Of a stretch of DNA of 64,000 bases, positions 27,822-35,061 are shown one piece after another. Origin of the DNA: Chitinispirillaceae bacterium (GTDB lineage Bacteria > Fibrobacterota > Chitinivibrionia > Chitinivibrionales > Chitinispirillaceae); contig JAFGIN010000054.1 of assembly GCA_016929595.1 (NCBI GenBank), forward strand, positions 1 through 64,000, given 5' to 3'. The stretch's first letter is position 1. Each line of letters opens with the position of its first letter. The notes below the pieces were generated by a model, which was not told the DNA's origin, searched no databases, and was given only the letters and a program-made list of their open reading frames with translations. The translations under genes and the position numbers were made by a program.

Positions 27822-28988
27822 TCAAAAAAATGGAGGATATTTCGTTTTATCCGGAATGATAGCAACTCCTTCCATTTCTATCAACCACCCGGGTCTGCAT
27901 ACAGGTCCTTCAACGGGCATAAGCGCGACATTTTCCGGAATGAGTTGAGATATGAGGTCGGTAATCAATTTGTAATGTTTAGTATTTCGCAGGTAAATAA
28001 TGAGGTACTGAAGATCACTGAGTGATGCACCGTGTGGTTCAAGCAGCGCTTTAACATTGTCAATAGTCCTGACTGTCTGCCTGCGAATATCACTTTCATA
28101 CATTATGTTCCCAAGCTTATCGATACTCGCAGTTCCTGAAATATGCATATGAGACCTGTCTCCAAACCTCAGTCGCGTCCCACGTTCGAATGTTACTCCG
28201 TAAACAGCTGTACTTGAAAGGTTCTCAAGGGCTTCCATTTTAATGATTTGCTCCTCTTTTATATTCTGGATAGAAAGAGCATCCATCGAAACAAGACAAT
28301 TTGTATCAACCGATTGTCCTTCGATACCAGTTGACGCAATATACCGGGTATCAGCAGTAAGACCAATCACATTAAAAAGCTCTCTGCGGGAATCGATCAT
28401 ACCAGTGTAATTATTATCTACATCTCGTACATAAATCCAGGTACGTAAAGTATTATTACGAACATTCATATTATAATTTTTCAGGTCAAGACTCAGGTCT
28501 GAAAAAATCCTCAGTGTCTGCATAGCAGAATCGCTGTATTTTTTACTCCTTGCCCCGGCAGTCCATAATAGAGAGTAATGATCACCTTCAGTATACACTT
28601 TCTGGATCCCGGAACAGGTCTTGTTATATTTTGCAGTAGTGGCTGACTTTATATGGTAGATCAGTATTCCTAATTGCCCACCGGCCAGAGGTGCCTGCTG
28701 TATGCATGATACCGCTCCGTCTTTGAGCATTCCATAGAGCCTGGATTGCATCAAAAACTGATAATCATTCACAATATCACTAAAATAAAAACGGGTAAAC
28801 TGAAGAGTTGTTTCATCAAGACCATTTTCTGCCAGAGCTGCAGAATAACTGTTAGCAAGTTCCTCAGCTGCCTCATCGAAGGATATACCATCGGACGCTG
28901 TCGCGGTAAAAAAGATCTCCGTAGCACCTGTGGGAGTGGAAAATGAACTGCATTTCAAACCCCTTGCCTTTACATAATCTGTCAGCAT
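27822..28988 (-). CDS. RidA-fold protein, FkbO/Hyg5 chorismatase-like
   Basis: I chose ATG 28988 because GGAGG lies 7 nt upstream; the longer frame from 29015 has no such site. The 388-aa product has an N-terminal degenerate RidA-like half and a C-terminal RidA half: GDRSHMHISGTASIDKLGN, then QTVRTIDNVKALLEPHGASL and LQYLIIYLRN. The centre has RTWIYVRDVDNNYTGMIDSR and IASTGIEGQ, typical of the FkbO/Hyg5 family and its relatives. FkbO/Hyg5 enzymes hydrolyse chorismate to dihydroxycyclohexadiene or hydroxybenzoate products. Whether this one acts on chorismate is unproven, because many relatives are annotated only as RidA-like. It stands alone, without aromatic biosynthesis neighbours. Confidence 0.62.
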   Translation of the reverse strand: MLTDYVKARGLKCSSFSTPTGATEIFFTATASDGISFDEAAEELANSYSAALAENGLDETTLQFTRFYFSDIVNDYQFLMQSRLYGMLKDGAVSCIQQAPLAGGQLGILIYHIKSATTAKYNKTCSGIQKVYTEGDHYSLLWTAGARSKKYSDSAMQTLRIFSDLSLDLKNYNMNVRNNTLRTWIYVRDVDNNYTGMIDSRRELFNVIGLTADTRYIASTGIEGQSVDTNCLVSMDALSIQNIKEEQIIKMEALENLSSTAVYGVTFERGTRLRFGDRSHMHISGTASIDKLGNIMYESDIRRQTVRTIDNVKALLEPHGASLSDLQYLIIYLRNTKHYKLITDLISQLIPENVALMPVEGPVCRPGWLIEMEGVAIIPDKTKYPPFF

Positions 28989-29193
28989 TACTAACCTCCG
29001 CAGTTTTTTGATCATTTCTGAATTTATGTAAGCTTAAGTTACCACCATAATTAAAAAAAAGAGCTATTTATTTTTTAAATAATCAATAATATGTTGGCAC
29101 TATAGCCAACGTTTTTATCAGAGATAGTGCATATTTAAAGATATTACCTATCTCTCATCACTTTCTTTTTTTTGAACCTGTCAAAAAAACACC

Positions 29194-29220
29194 TAAAGTT
29201 TCCTCATTTTATACCGATAT
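29194..29220 (+). promoter_or_regulatory. Sigma-28 (FliA) promoter of the flagellin locus
   Basis: TAAAGTTT (29194-29201), 11 nt spacer, ACCGATAT (29213-29220). The -35 and spacer match the sigma-28 consensus TAAAGTTT-N11-GCCGATAA exactly, and the -10 differs at two positions. Transcription should start near 29227-29230 on the plus strand, placing the first AGGGGAAG hairpin about 35 nt into the RNA. I found no comparable promoter directly before the two flagellin genes, so they may be read from here. Confidence 0.8.
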
Positions 29221-29263
29221 GATAAAAGGGTGAGTTGTAACATACTTACCTGAAAACATTATC

Positions 29264-29321
29264 ATCAGTAGGGGAAGCACTGATTATAATGCTGATCGGA
29301 TGTACACAAGGGAGGTCAGTA
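29264..29321 (+). promoter_or_regulatory. Leader hairpin 1 (AGGGGAAG loop) plus RBS
   Basis: ATCAGT (29264-29269) pairs with ACTGAT (29279-29284) around loop AGGGGAAGC. The ribosome binding site AAGGGAGGT (29308-29316) lies 30 nt beyond the AGGGGAAG and 5 nt before ATG 29322. It is the same architecture as the leaders of both flagellin genes, yet the ORF it serves is not a flagellin. Confidence 0.65.
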
Positions 29322-29747
29322 ATGATCTGCAATAATCGCATCTATTCTTCATTTCTCAGTCAATTTGTACGTCGAAGTCATTATTCACTTTCCAATTGCG
29401 CAATCCTTAACAGTCTCATAATTATCCGTACTTCATTCGATAGCAGTTATCGGGAACGCTGTCGGAATCGCGATCGATCCTTAATTACTGTGTTTTTCGA
29501 TACCGATACCGATGCCGATGCCGATACCGATACCGATACCGATACCGATACCGACACCAATACCGATACCGATACCGACACCGACACCGAAGTAAAAACC
29601 GGTGCATTGTATTATGGGACAGTTAAAAATTCTTACTTCGGTATAATTATAAAACCGGTTCTTTTTAAATCCAGTTTTGACTTAGAGGATAATTTTTTAA
29701 ATCTACTACGAAGGAGGTTGAAGTGCAATAAACCTTTACTATTATAA
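29322..29747 (+). other. Non-flagellin ORF behind flagellin-type leader
   Basis: The ATG at 29322 has an ideal ribosome binding site and opens a 141-codon frame. The product starts MICNNRIYSSFLSQFVRRSH, with no relation to flagellins. It then crosses the hexanucleotide array as a (Asp-Thr) repeat and ends KCNKPLLL at TAA 29745. Neither half looks like a natural protein. I infer that a former flagellin coding region was replaced or overrun by repeat DNA, leaving promoter and leader intact; a translated short product remains possible. Confidence 0.4.
29498..29590. repeat. Hexanucleotide tandem repeat (CGATAC/CGACAC)n
   Basis: About 15 head-to-tail copies of CGATAC with GCC and ACC variants. 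The region just before it (GATAGCAGTTATCGGGAACG, AATCGCGATCGATCC) is also rich in GATxxC words, as if older copies had decayed. The unit is six bases and uninterrupted, so this is a microsatellite and not a CRISPR array. Copy-number change by slippage would not shift a reading frame through it. Confidence 0.9.
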
Positions 29748-29771
29748 CATATAGTGAACGATTGGCAGTCT

Positions 29772-29825
29772 CAGGGAGGGGAAGCCCTGCAGTCTGTTAA
29801 AAATACAACACACAAGGGAGGTTTT
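29772..29825 (+). promoter_or_regulatory. Leader hairpin 2 (AGGGGAAG loop) plus RBS, flagellin gene 1
   Basis: CAGGG (29772-29776) pairs with CCCTG (29785-29789) around the 8-nt loop AGGGGAAG (29777-29784). The ribosome binding site AAGGGAGGT (29814-29822) begins 30 nt after the loop and lies 3 nt before ATG 29826. The stem sequence is unrelated to leaders 1 and 3, while loop, spacing and RBS are kept. Confidence 0.7.
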
Positions 29826-30671
29826 ATGATTGGTGGAATCGATTATTCATCAATTCGTCTTGCATCAGCGTACAACATTAACAATCAACTGCTATCAGAT
29901 ACTTTAAGCAGAATTGCTACCGGAAAAAAGTTCTCAAAACCCAGTGATAATTTTACAGGATTCATCCGCATCAATCAGATGCAGAATGACATTGACGGTT
30001 ACCAGTCAATTAAAGAAAACCTGACAATTGCCAAGGGAATCACCGCTATTGCATCTGAAGTTGGAAATACAGTTTATGAAGATTTAACAGAACTTAAAGA
30101 TCTTGTCACCGCATATTATAACACATCAGACAGCGAAGATGACAATGCGGCAAGGAGTGAAATTGAATCAAAATTCAGCATCCTTAAAACTAGCCTGACA
30201 AACTATATCGCAGACAACAAATACAATGGTACATCAGTTTATAGTGCAGCAACTCTTGACAGCATAAAAATTGACCCAAATGGTACAGGATCACTTTCTA
30301 TTGCATTTGAAGCGACTGATATAGCTAACCCATCTACTCCGACACTGACTGGTTTTGTCGTAGGCAACGAAACTCAAACAGCCGATAACAGAGATGCTGA
30401 TCTTGAAATAATAAACAACCAACTAACAGCAGCAACTAACTATCTTTCCAAAGCAACATCGTACGACAGATCGATTGATAGACAGATCAGGATTTCTGAT
30501 ACAATAATTCAAAGTAAAGAGTCAGCGATTTCATTTATTTCTGATATCGATGAAATCTCAGAATTGAACAGAAAAACCGATCTTCAGATTCGACAGGAGG
30601 CATCTATTGCAATGATGGCCCAGGCGCAATTGCTCAGGAGTTCAATAACCAAACTATATGACCGGATGTGA
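29826..30671 (+). CDS. Flagellin-like protein (small, copy 1)
   Basis: I start at ATG 29826, directly behind AAGGGAGGT; the upstream extension of the frame reads through the leader hairpin. The 281-aa product has flagellin termini. The N-terminal helix SSIRLASAYNINNQLLSDTL is followed by SRIATGKKFSKPSDNFTGF (the LSSG-x-R-I-x-x-x-x-D-D-x-A-G counterpart). The C-terminal helix ends QEASIAMMAQAQLLRSSITK. The central region is only ~80 residues, so the protein is essentially D0/D1 with a minimal surface domain. It should form filament subunits exported by the flagellar type III system, or act as a minor or cap-proximal flagellin. It is in tandem with a paralogue 90 bases downstream. Confidence 0.85.
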   Translation: MIGGIDYSSIRLASAYNINNQLLSDTLSRIATGKKFSKPSDNFTGFIRINQMQNDIDGYQSIKENLTIAKGITAIASEVGNTVYEDLTELKDLVTAYYNTSDSEDDNAARSEIESKFSILKTSLTNYIADNKYNGTSVYSAATLDSIKIDPNGTGSLSIAFEATDIANPSTPTLTGFVVGNETQTADNRDADLEIINNQLTAATNYLSKATSYDRSIDRQIRISDTIIQSKESAISFISDIDEISELNRKTDLQIRQEASIAMMAQAQLLRSSITKLYDRM

Positions 30672-30697
30672 TGATGTAAAACAGTTGTATACGCTGC

Positions 30698-30761
30698 AGT
30701 AGAAATGAGGGGAAGCGTTTCTGCTACCGCACAGATTCATAACATCAAAGGGAGGTGCACT
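30698..30761 (+). promoter_or_regulatory. Leader hairpin 3 (AGGGGAAG loop) plus RBS, flagellin gene 2
   Basis: A 10-bp stem (30698-30707 with 30716-30725, including two G-U pairs) presents exactly the loop AGGGGAAG (30708-30715). The ribosome binding site AAGGGAGGT (30748-30756) begins 33 nt after the loop, and ATG is at 30762. It lies between two tandem flagellin genes in a 90-nt gap, so it can act in a shared transcript. Confidence 0.72.
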
Positions 30762-31580
30762 ATGATTACCGGAGCATCACTTACGGTTACTTATGGCCAT
30801 TTGACTTCATTCTACAAAAGAAATGAAAATAATCTTGGTCTGTCCCTGCTTCGCCTTGCCAGCGGCAAGAGAGTCGAACAACCGTCTGACAACATTCCTG
30901 ATTACTTCAATGCAGCCAGACTGAAACAATCGGATTCGATACACCAGGACGTACACTCAAAACTCAATGAAGCTCTTTCCAGAACAGAGATCGCTGAAAC
31001 TGCCGGCACCTATATTTTTGATGATCTGACCTCCGCTAGAAATCTGATTGACAGTTATTACAGCGACAGTACTACTGAGGATGAAAAGGAAGCTATAAAA
31101 GTCGAATTTTCACAAATACTCCGGCAGGTTAGATCTGTTCTGGACAATACCTGGCTTGATGGAAAACTGGTGATTGATGTTTCGGGAGATACTCCGTTTG
31201 CCCACGCACCGATTAACCCTTCAGATCCGGATGAAACGCTTGCGCTATACTTTACAGATAAACAGATCCCCGATATAGACGGGCTCACCCTTGGAACTAC
31301 AACTTACGAAACAGAATCACAGGCTCTGCAGACAGAACTTAACAAAGCAGCATCATTTATTTCAAAAGTAAGTGTTTACCAAAGAAGCGTAAACGCATTC
31401 ATCAATATCAATGAAAGAAGCAGATATGCCGGACAAACTATCTATTCGGGAATTACCGCCTGCGATACAGGAATGGAGATGATCAAAGCAATGAACCTGA
31501 GCATCAGAAACCAGTCTTCACTCTCCATGATGGCACAGGCAAATTTGTCAAGAGCATCGGTACTGAGGCTCGTTTCTTAG
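30762..31580 (+). CDS. Flagellin-like protein (small, copy 2)
   Basis: I start at ATG 30762 behind AAGGGAGGT. The 272-aa product repeats the plan of its neighbour: N-terminal helix with NENNLGLSLLRLASGKRVEQ and PSDNIPDYFNAARL; a middle of ~90 residues (DGKLVIDVSG, LYFTDKQIPDIDGLTLGT); and C-terminal helix NQSSLSMMAQANLSRASVLR. The identity to copy 1 is concentrated in the helices. Both genes lack long variable domains. Its stop (31580) faces the dxs stop (31588) with 7 bases between them. The two flagellins and the orphan leader form one locus under the sigma-28 promoter at 29194. Confidence 0.85.
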   Translation: MITGASLTVTYGHLTSFYKRNENNLGLSLLRLASGKRVEQPSDNIPDYFNAARLKQSDSIHQDVHSKLNEALSRTEIAETAGTYIFDDLTSARNLIDSYYSDSTTEDEKEAIKVEFSQILRQVRSVLDNTWLDGKLVIDVSGDTPFAHAPINPSDPDETLALYFTDKQIPDIDGLTLGTTTYETESQALQTELNKAASFISKVSVYQRSVNAFININERSRYAGQTIYSGITACDTGMEMIKAMNLSIRNQSSLSMMAQANLSRASVLRLVS

Positions 31581-31587
31581 CAGTATA

Positions 31588-33501
31588 TCATTTTAATACA
31601 TTTTTCAATTGCGTCTCAGTGCCAATCACCTTTAACACCTCTTTTGCGATACTATCAGCATCAAGACCATAATCACGAAGCAGCAGATCTTTATTGCCAT
31701 GATTGACAAATTCATCGGGGAAACCAAAAATCATGATACGAGGCAACACCTCTACATTTGCCATGTGAGCACATTCAAGAACAGCACTTCCGAATCCACC
31801 ACATCTGGAGTTATTCTCGATAGTAATAATCAGATCAAAATTACTGAATAGCTCATTATAAAATTTTGTATCAAGAGGTTTGGCAAAACGGGCATCGATC
31901 AGTTTAGGTGAGTGCCCTTCACCTTCAAGTATTTTACACACGGCATCCGCCCGGCTGATACAATCACCTATTGAAATAACCGCTACCCCGCAGCCTTCAC
32001 GCAGGATCTCTGGAATACCGATAGCAATCTCTTTGTATTCAGTATCTATCGGTACCCCGGCCCCACACCCCCGGGGATAACGAATAAATACCGGCCCACC
32101 GGTATATTTCACCGCAGTAAATAACATATTTTTGAGTTCAGCTTCATCTCTTGGAGCCATTAATACAGCTCCGGGAACCGAACGCAAAAAGGACAGATCA
32201 AAAACCCCATGATGCGTTGGTCCATCATCCCCGACAAGTCCGGCTCTATCGAGACAAAAAATAACAGGTAATTTTTCTATTGCAATATCATGTAAAATCT
32301 GATCATATGCACGCTGCGCAAAAGTTGAGTACAAGGCAACAACCGGCCGCATTCCTTTAAGAGCCAGACCGGCTGCAAAAGTTACAGCATGCGACTCTGC
32401 AATTCCAACATCAAAAAAACGATCTGGAAACTCTTTACTAAATTCAACAAGTTTAGTTCCATCCCGCATGGCAGCTGTAATGGCTACAATATCTTTATGT
32501 GTTCTTCCAAGATCCACGATTGTCTTTCCAAACACATCACTGTAGGTGGGGGCAACGGCCGGAAACTTTATAACGTCACCGGTTTCCCGCGAAAAGCTGG
32601 AAATACCATGATACTTTGTAGCATCACATTCGGCAAAGCTGTATCCTTTTCCCTTTTTTGTGACAATATGTATCAACACTCTCGAATCGGGTAATGCTTT
32701 TATCGATGTGAATATTTCAACCAACCCGGCTATGTTATGCCCATCAACAGGACCAAAATAACGTAATCCCAGATCTTCAAACAATTTTCCGGGAATCACG
32801 ATATGTTTTACTGCATAATCGATGCTGCTGACCACGTTTAAGATACTTTTTCCAACGTTTGAGCCGCTTAATCTATTCCATATCTCTTTTTTTATTCTGT
32901 TGTAACGTTTGTCTGTCAAAACTCTTGTCAGATAATGTGACAAAGCACCGACATTATGTGATATTGACATTTCATTATCGTTAAGAATCACCGTCATAGA
33001 TGATTTGCTTGACCCGAGGTTGTTGAGCCCCTCAAATGCCAAACCGCCGCTCAATGCGCCATCACCAATAACTGCTATTACACTGTTATTTTTCCCCTGC
33101 AGCACATTCGCTTCAGCCATCCCTAACCCGGCACTGATTGAAGTTGATGCATGACCGACCGTCAACGCATCATGAGGACTTTCTGTTTTTTTAGGAAAAC
33201 CACTTATCCCGTTGTGCTGCCTCAATGTATGGAAAACGTCTTTTCTACCTGTTAGAATTTTATGGGTATATGCCTGATGTCCCACATCCCAGATAATTTT
33301 ATCATCAGGACTGTCATAACAGTAATGCAATGCAATGGTAAGCTCAACAGTACCCAGACTAGGAGCCAGATGCCCTCCGCACTTACTGACCGTTTCAATC
33401 ATCATTTCCCGAATCTCCGCAGCAAGCTGAGGCAATTGAGTGATTTGAAGTTTCTTCACATCAGCAGGAGAGCTTATACCATCCAGTAACCTTTTAGACA
33501 T
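31588..33501 (-). CDS. dxs: 1-deoxy-D-xylulose-5-phosphate synthase
   Basis: The 637-aa product has the complete Dxs layout. The TPP domain carries WDVGHQAYTHKILTGRK, GHASTSISAGLGMA, and GDGALSGGLAFEGLNN followed by the NDNEMSIS diphosphate-metal motif. The pyrimidine domain has DRFFDVGIAESHAVTFAAG and FCLDRAGLVGDDGPTHHGVFD, and a transketolase C-terminal domain ends the protein. It condenses pyruvate and glyceraldehyde-3-phosphate to DXP, the first step of the MEP isoprenoid pathway (also thiamine and pyridoxal supply). It stands alone here, converging with the flagellin gene. Confidence 0.97.
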   Translation of the reverse strand: MSKRLLDGISSPADVKKLQITQLPQLAAEIREMMIETVSKCGGHLAPSLGTVELTIALHYCYDSPDDKIIWDVGHQAYTHKILTGRKDVFHTLRQHNGISGFPKKTESPHDALTVGHASTSISAGLGMAEANVLQGKNNSVIAVIGDGALSGGLAFEGLNNLGSSKSSMTVILNDNEMSISHNVGALSHYLTRVLTDKRYNRIKKEIWNRLSGSNVGKSILNVVSSIDYAVKHIVIPGKLFEDLGLRYFGPVDGHNIAGLVEIFTSIKALPDSRVLIHIVTKKGKGYSFAECDATKYHGISSFSRETGDVIKFPAVAPTYSDVFGKTIVDLGRTHKDIVAITAAMRDGTKLVEFSKEFPDRFFDVGIAESHAVTFAAGLALKGMRPVVALYSTFAQRAYDQILHDIAIEKLPVIFCLDRAGLVGDDGPTHHGVFDLSFLRSVPGAVLMAPRDEAELKNMLFTAVKYTGGPVFIRYPRGCGAGVPIDTEYKEIAIGIPEILREGCGVAVISIGDCISRADAVCKILEGEGHSPKLIDARFAKPLDTKFYNELFSNFDLIITIENNSRCGGFGSAVLECAHMANVEVLPRIMIFGFPDEFVNHGNKDLLLRDYGLDADSIAKEVLKVIGTETQLKNVLK

Positions 33502-33687
33502 TCGAGTGATTCCTTAATCCCATACTGATTTCTGTTTCCTGTGAAAAATTACCTCACCATCAGAAATCATTAATAGTAAAACTAAACAGTGTTTCTTACG
33601 TTAGAAGATAGCATCCGTGCAAATACTTAGCAAGTAAAAGCCCACGAAACTATCGAATAAATCAGGTGTTAAAAGGATGAATCTCAA

Positions 33688-34725
33688 CTAAAATAAAACC
33701 TTTAAAACGCTCAAAATTCCCTGTTTCCATGGAACCCGGTGCGAAACGCCTGATGAATGTTTGAATTTTTCAATATTTTCAAGATACCATTTAAAATTCC
33801 TTATTAACGCATCTTTATTTGAATACTTTGGCTGAAAACCAAGAATATTCTCAGCTTTTTCTATTGAAACAAAAGAATCCTCACACGCAGTCTCGTATAC
33901 CCATTTATACAAAGGTGACAGATGCAAAAACTCAAGGATTCTAAGTGCCCATATAGCGGGTGATGCCGGAAAACCAATAATCTTTTTATTGTGACCCGCA
34001 TAATCCAGTACTGCCTGATAATCCTCTTTCATTGTCGTGAACTCTTTTGCTCCGATATTAAATGTATCATTAACTTTTTTGCCATCTTTTGTCATACACA
34101 GCCAGATGGAATCGGCAAGATCCTCTACATCCAGCAACTGATACCTGTTATTGCCAGAGCCGATCATTGGAAAGTTATGTCCATCCTTAGCCCAGTCATA
34201 TAAAAGTGCAAAAACGCCCAGACGTTCAGGACCAATGAACGATTTGGGACGCACGATCGGTACGATCATTCCCTTTTTCCTGTATTCCAGACAAACCTCT
34301 TCGGCAAAAATCTTTGCATTCCCATAAGGCCCTACCCCACTTAGCTTATCATCTTCTCTCAGGGGATGATGGTCGGGAATACCATAGACTGCTGTTGAGG
34401 ATACATGTATGAATCGTTCTACCTTTGCAGTAAAAGCAGCATCAACAAGATTGCGGGTCCCATCAACGTCTGTAGTCATAATATCGTTTTTTTTGTAAAG
34501 TGGTAATGCTGCGGCAGTATGGATTACGTGGGTAATCCCCTGCATCGCTTCACGAACAACACTTTTATCGCGAATATCTCCCTTGATAAATTGTATCTTT
34601 GACGCTTCAGGGTAATCAAAATCGACCAGATCAAGAACAACAATTTCAGAAATGTTATGCTCCATGAGCTTCCGGATCATGTTTATACCTAAAAACCCTG
34701 ATCCACCAGTAATTAATACCTTCAT
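33688..34725 (-). CDS. NAD-dependent epimerase/dehydratase (extended SDR)
   Basis: The 345-aa product starts MKVLITGGSGFLGINMIRKL, the Rossmann G-x-x-G-x-x-G nucleotide motif. It has IKGDIRD, HTAAALPLY, the catalytic S-S-T-A-V-Y / Y-G-x-x-K pair (SSTAVYGIPD; GPYGNAK) and RPKSFIGPERLG. This is the extended SDR family of sugar-nucleotide epimerases and 3-beta-HSD-like dehydrogenases. The C-terminal part is longer than in GalE and ends in basic residues. The substrate is unknown. The ATG is followed upstream by a palindromic element (34784-34924). Confidence 0.82.
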   Translation of the reverse strand: MKVLITGGSGFLGINMIRKLMEHNISEIVVLDLVDFDYPEASKIQFIKGDIRDKSVVREAMQGITHVIHTAAALPLYKKNDIMTTDVDGTRNLVDAAFTAKVERFIHVSSTAVYGIPDHHPLREDDKLSGVGPYGNAKIFAEEVCLEYRKKGMIVPIVRPKSFIGPERLGVFALLYDWAKDGHNFPMIGSGNNRYQLLDVEDLADSIWLCMTKDGKKVNDTFNIGAKEFTTMKEDYQAVLDYAGHNKKIIGFPASPAIWALRILEFLHLSPLYKWVYETACEDSFVSIEKAENILGFQPKYSNKDALIRNFKWYLENIEKFKHSSGVSHRVPWKQGILSVLKVLF

Positions 34726-34783
34726 AGCGTCTCCATAAAAAAATCCAATTAAAAAGATTAAAACATGAAACTAATTCAAAATG

Positions 34784-34924
34784 GTAACTATTCAGGTACG
34801 CCCCTTAAATCCCCCGCAGGGGCCCGCAGGGGGACTTAAAGACGTGCTGCATGGGATTTATGTCCTCCAGGTTCCCCTGCGGAGGGCGAAAAACCGGTAA
34901 AAGGTATACTACCTGAATAGTTAC
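34784..34924. mobile_element. 141-bp palindromic (MITE-like) intergenic element
   Basis: A perfect 15-bp inverted repeat, GTAACTATTCAGGTA (34784-34798) and TACCTGAATAGTTAC (34910-34924), encloses a G/C-rich core. The core has its own partial symmetry (CCCCCGCAGGGGCCCGCAGGGGG; GGTTCCCCTGCGGAGGG). There is no ORF inside. The core phrase GGGGGACTTRAAGAC also occurs near 240-255. It lies between the divergently transcribed epimerase and kinase-aldolase genes. Size and structure fit a non-autonomous miniature element or a REP-like unit. Confidence 0.75.
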
Positions 34925-35061
34925 TCAAAATGTTTAATATTCTCTTACCTATCATCTCAATGAAAATAAAAGGATTATCGTAGTGATAGCAATGAAATTG
35001 TAACTTATTATGTTTCCCGATATTGTATTTTATTTCTCAATTTTGATTTACACAGTTATAA

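Noticed and set aside
29498-29590. CRISPR array
   Set aside because: The repeat unit is six bases with no spacers; it is a microsatellite.
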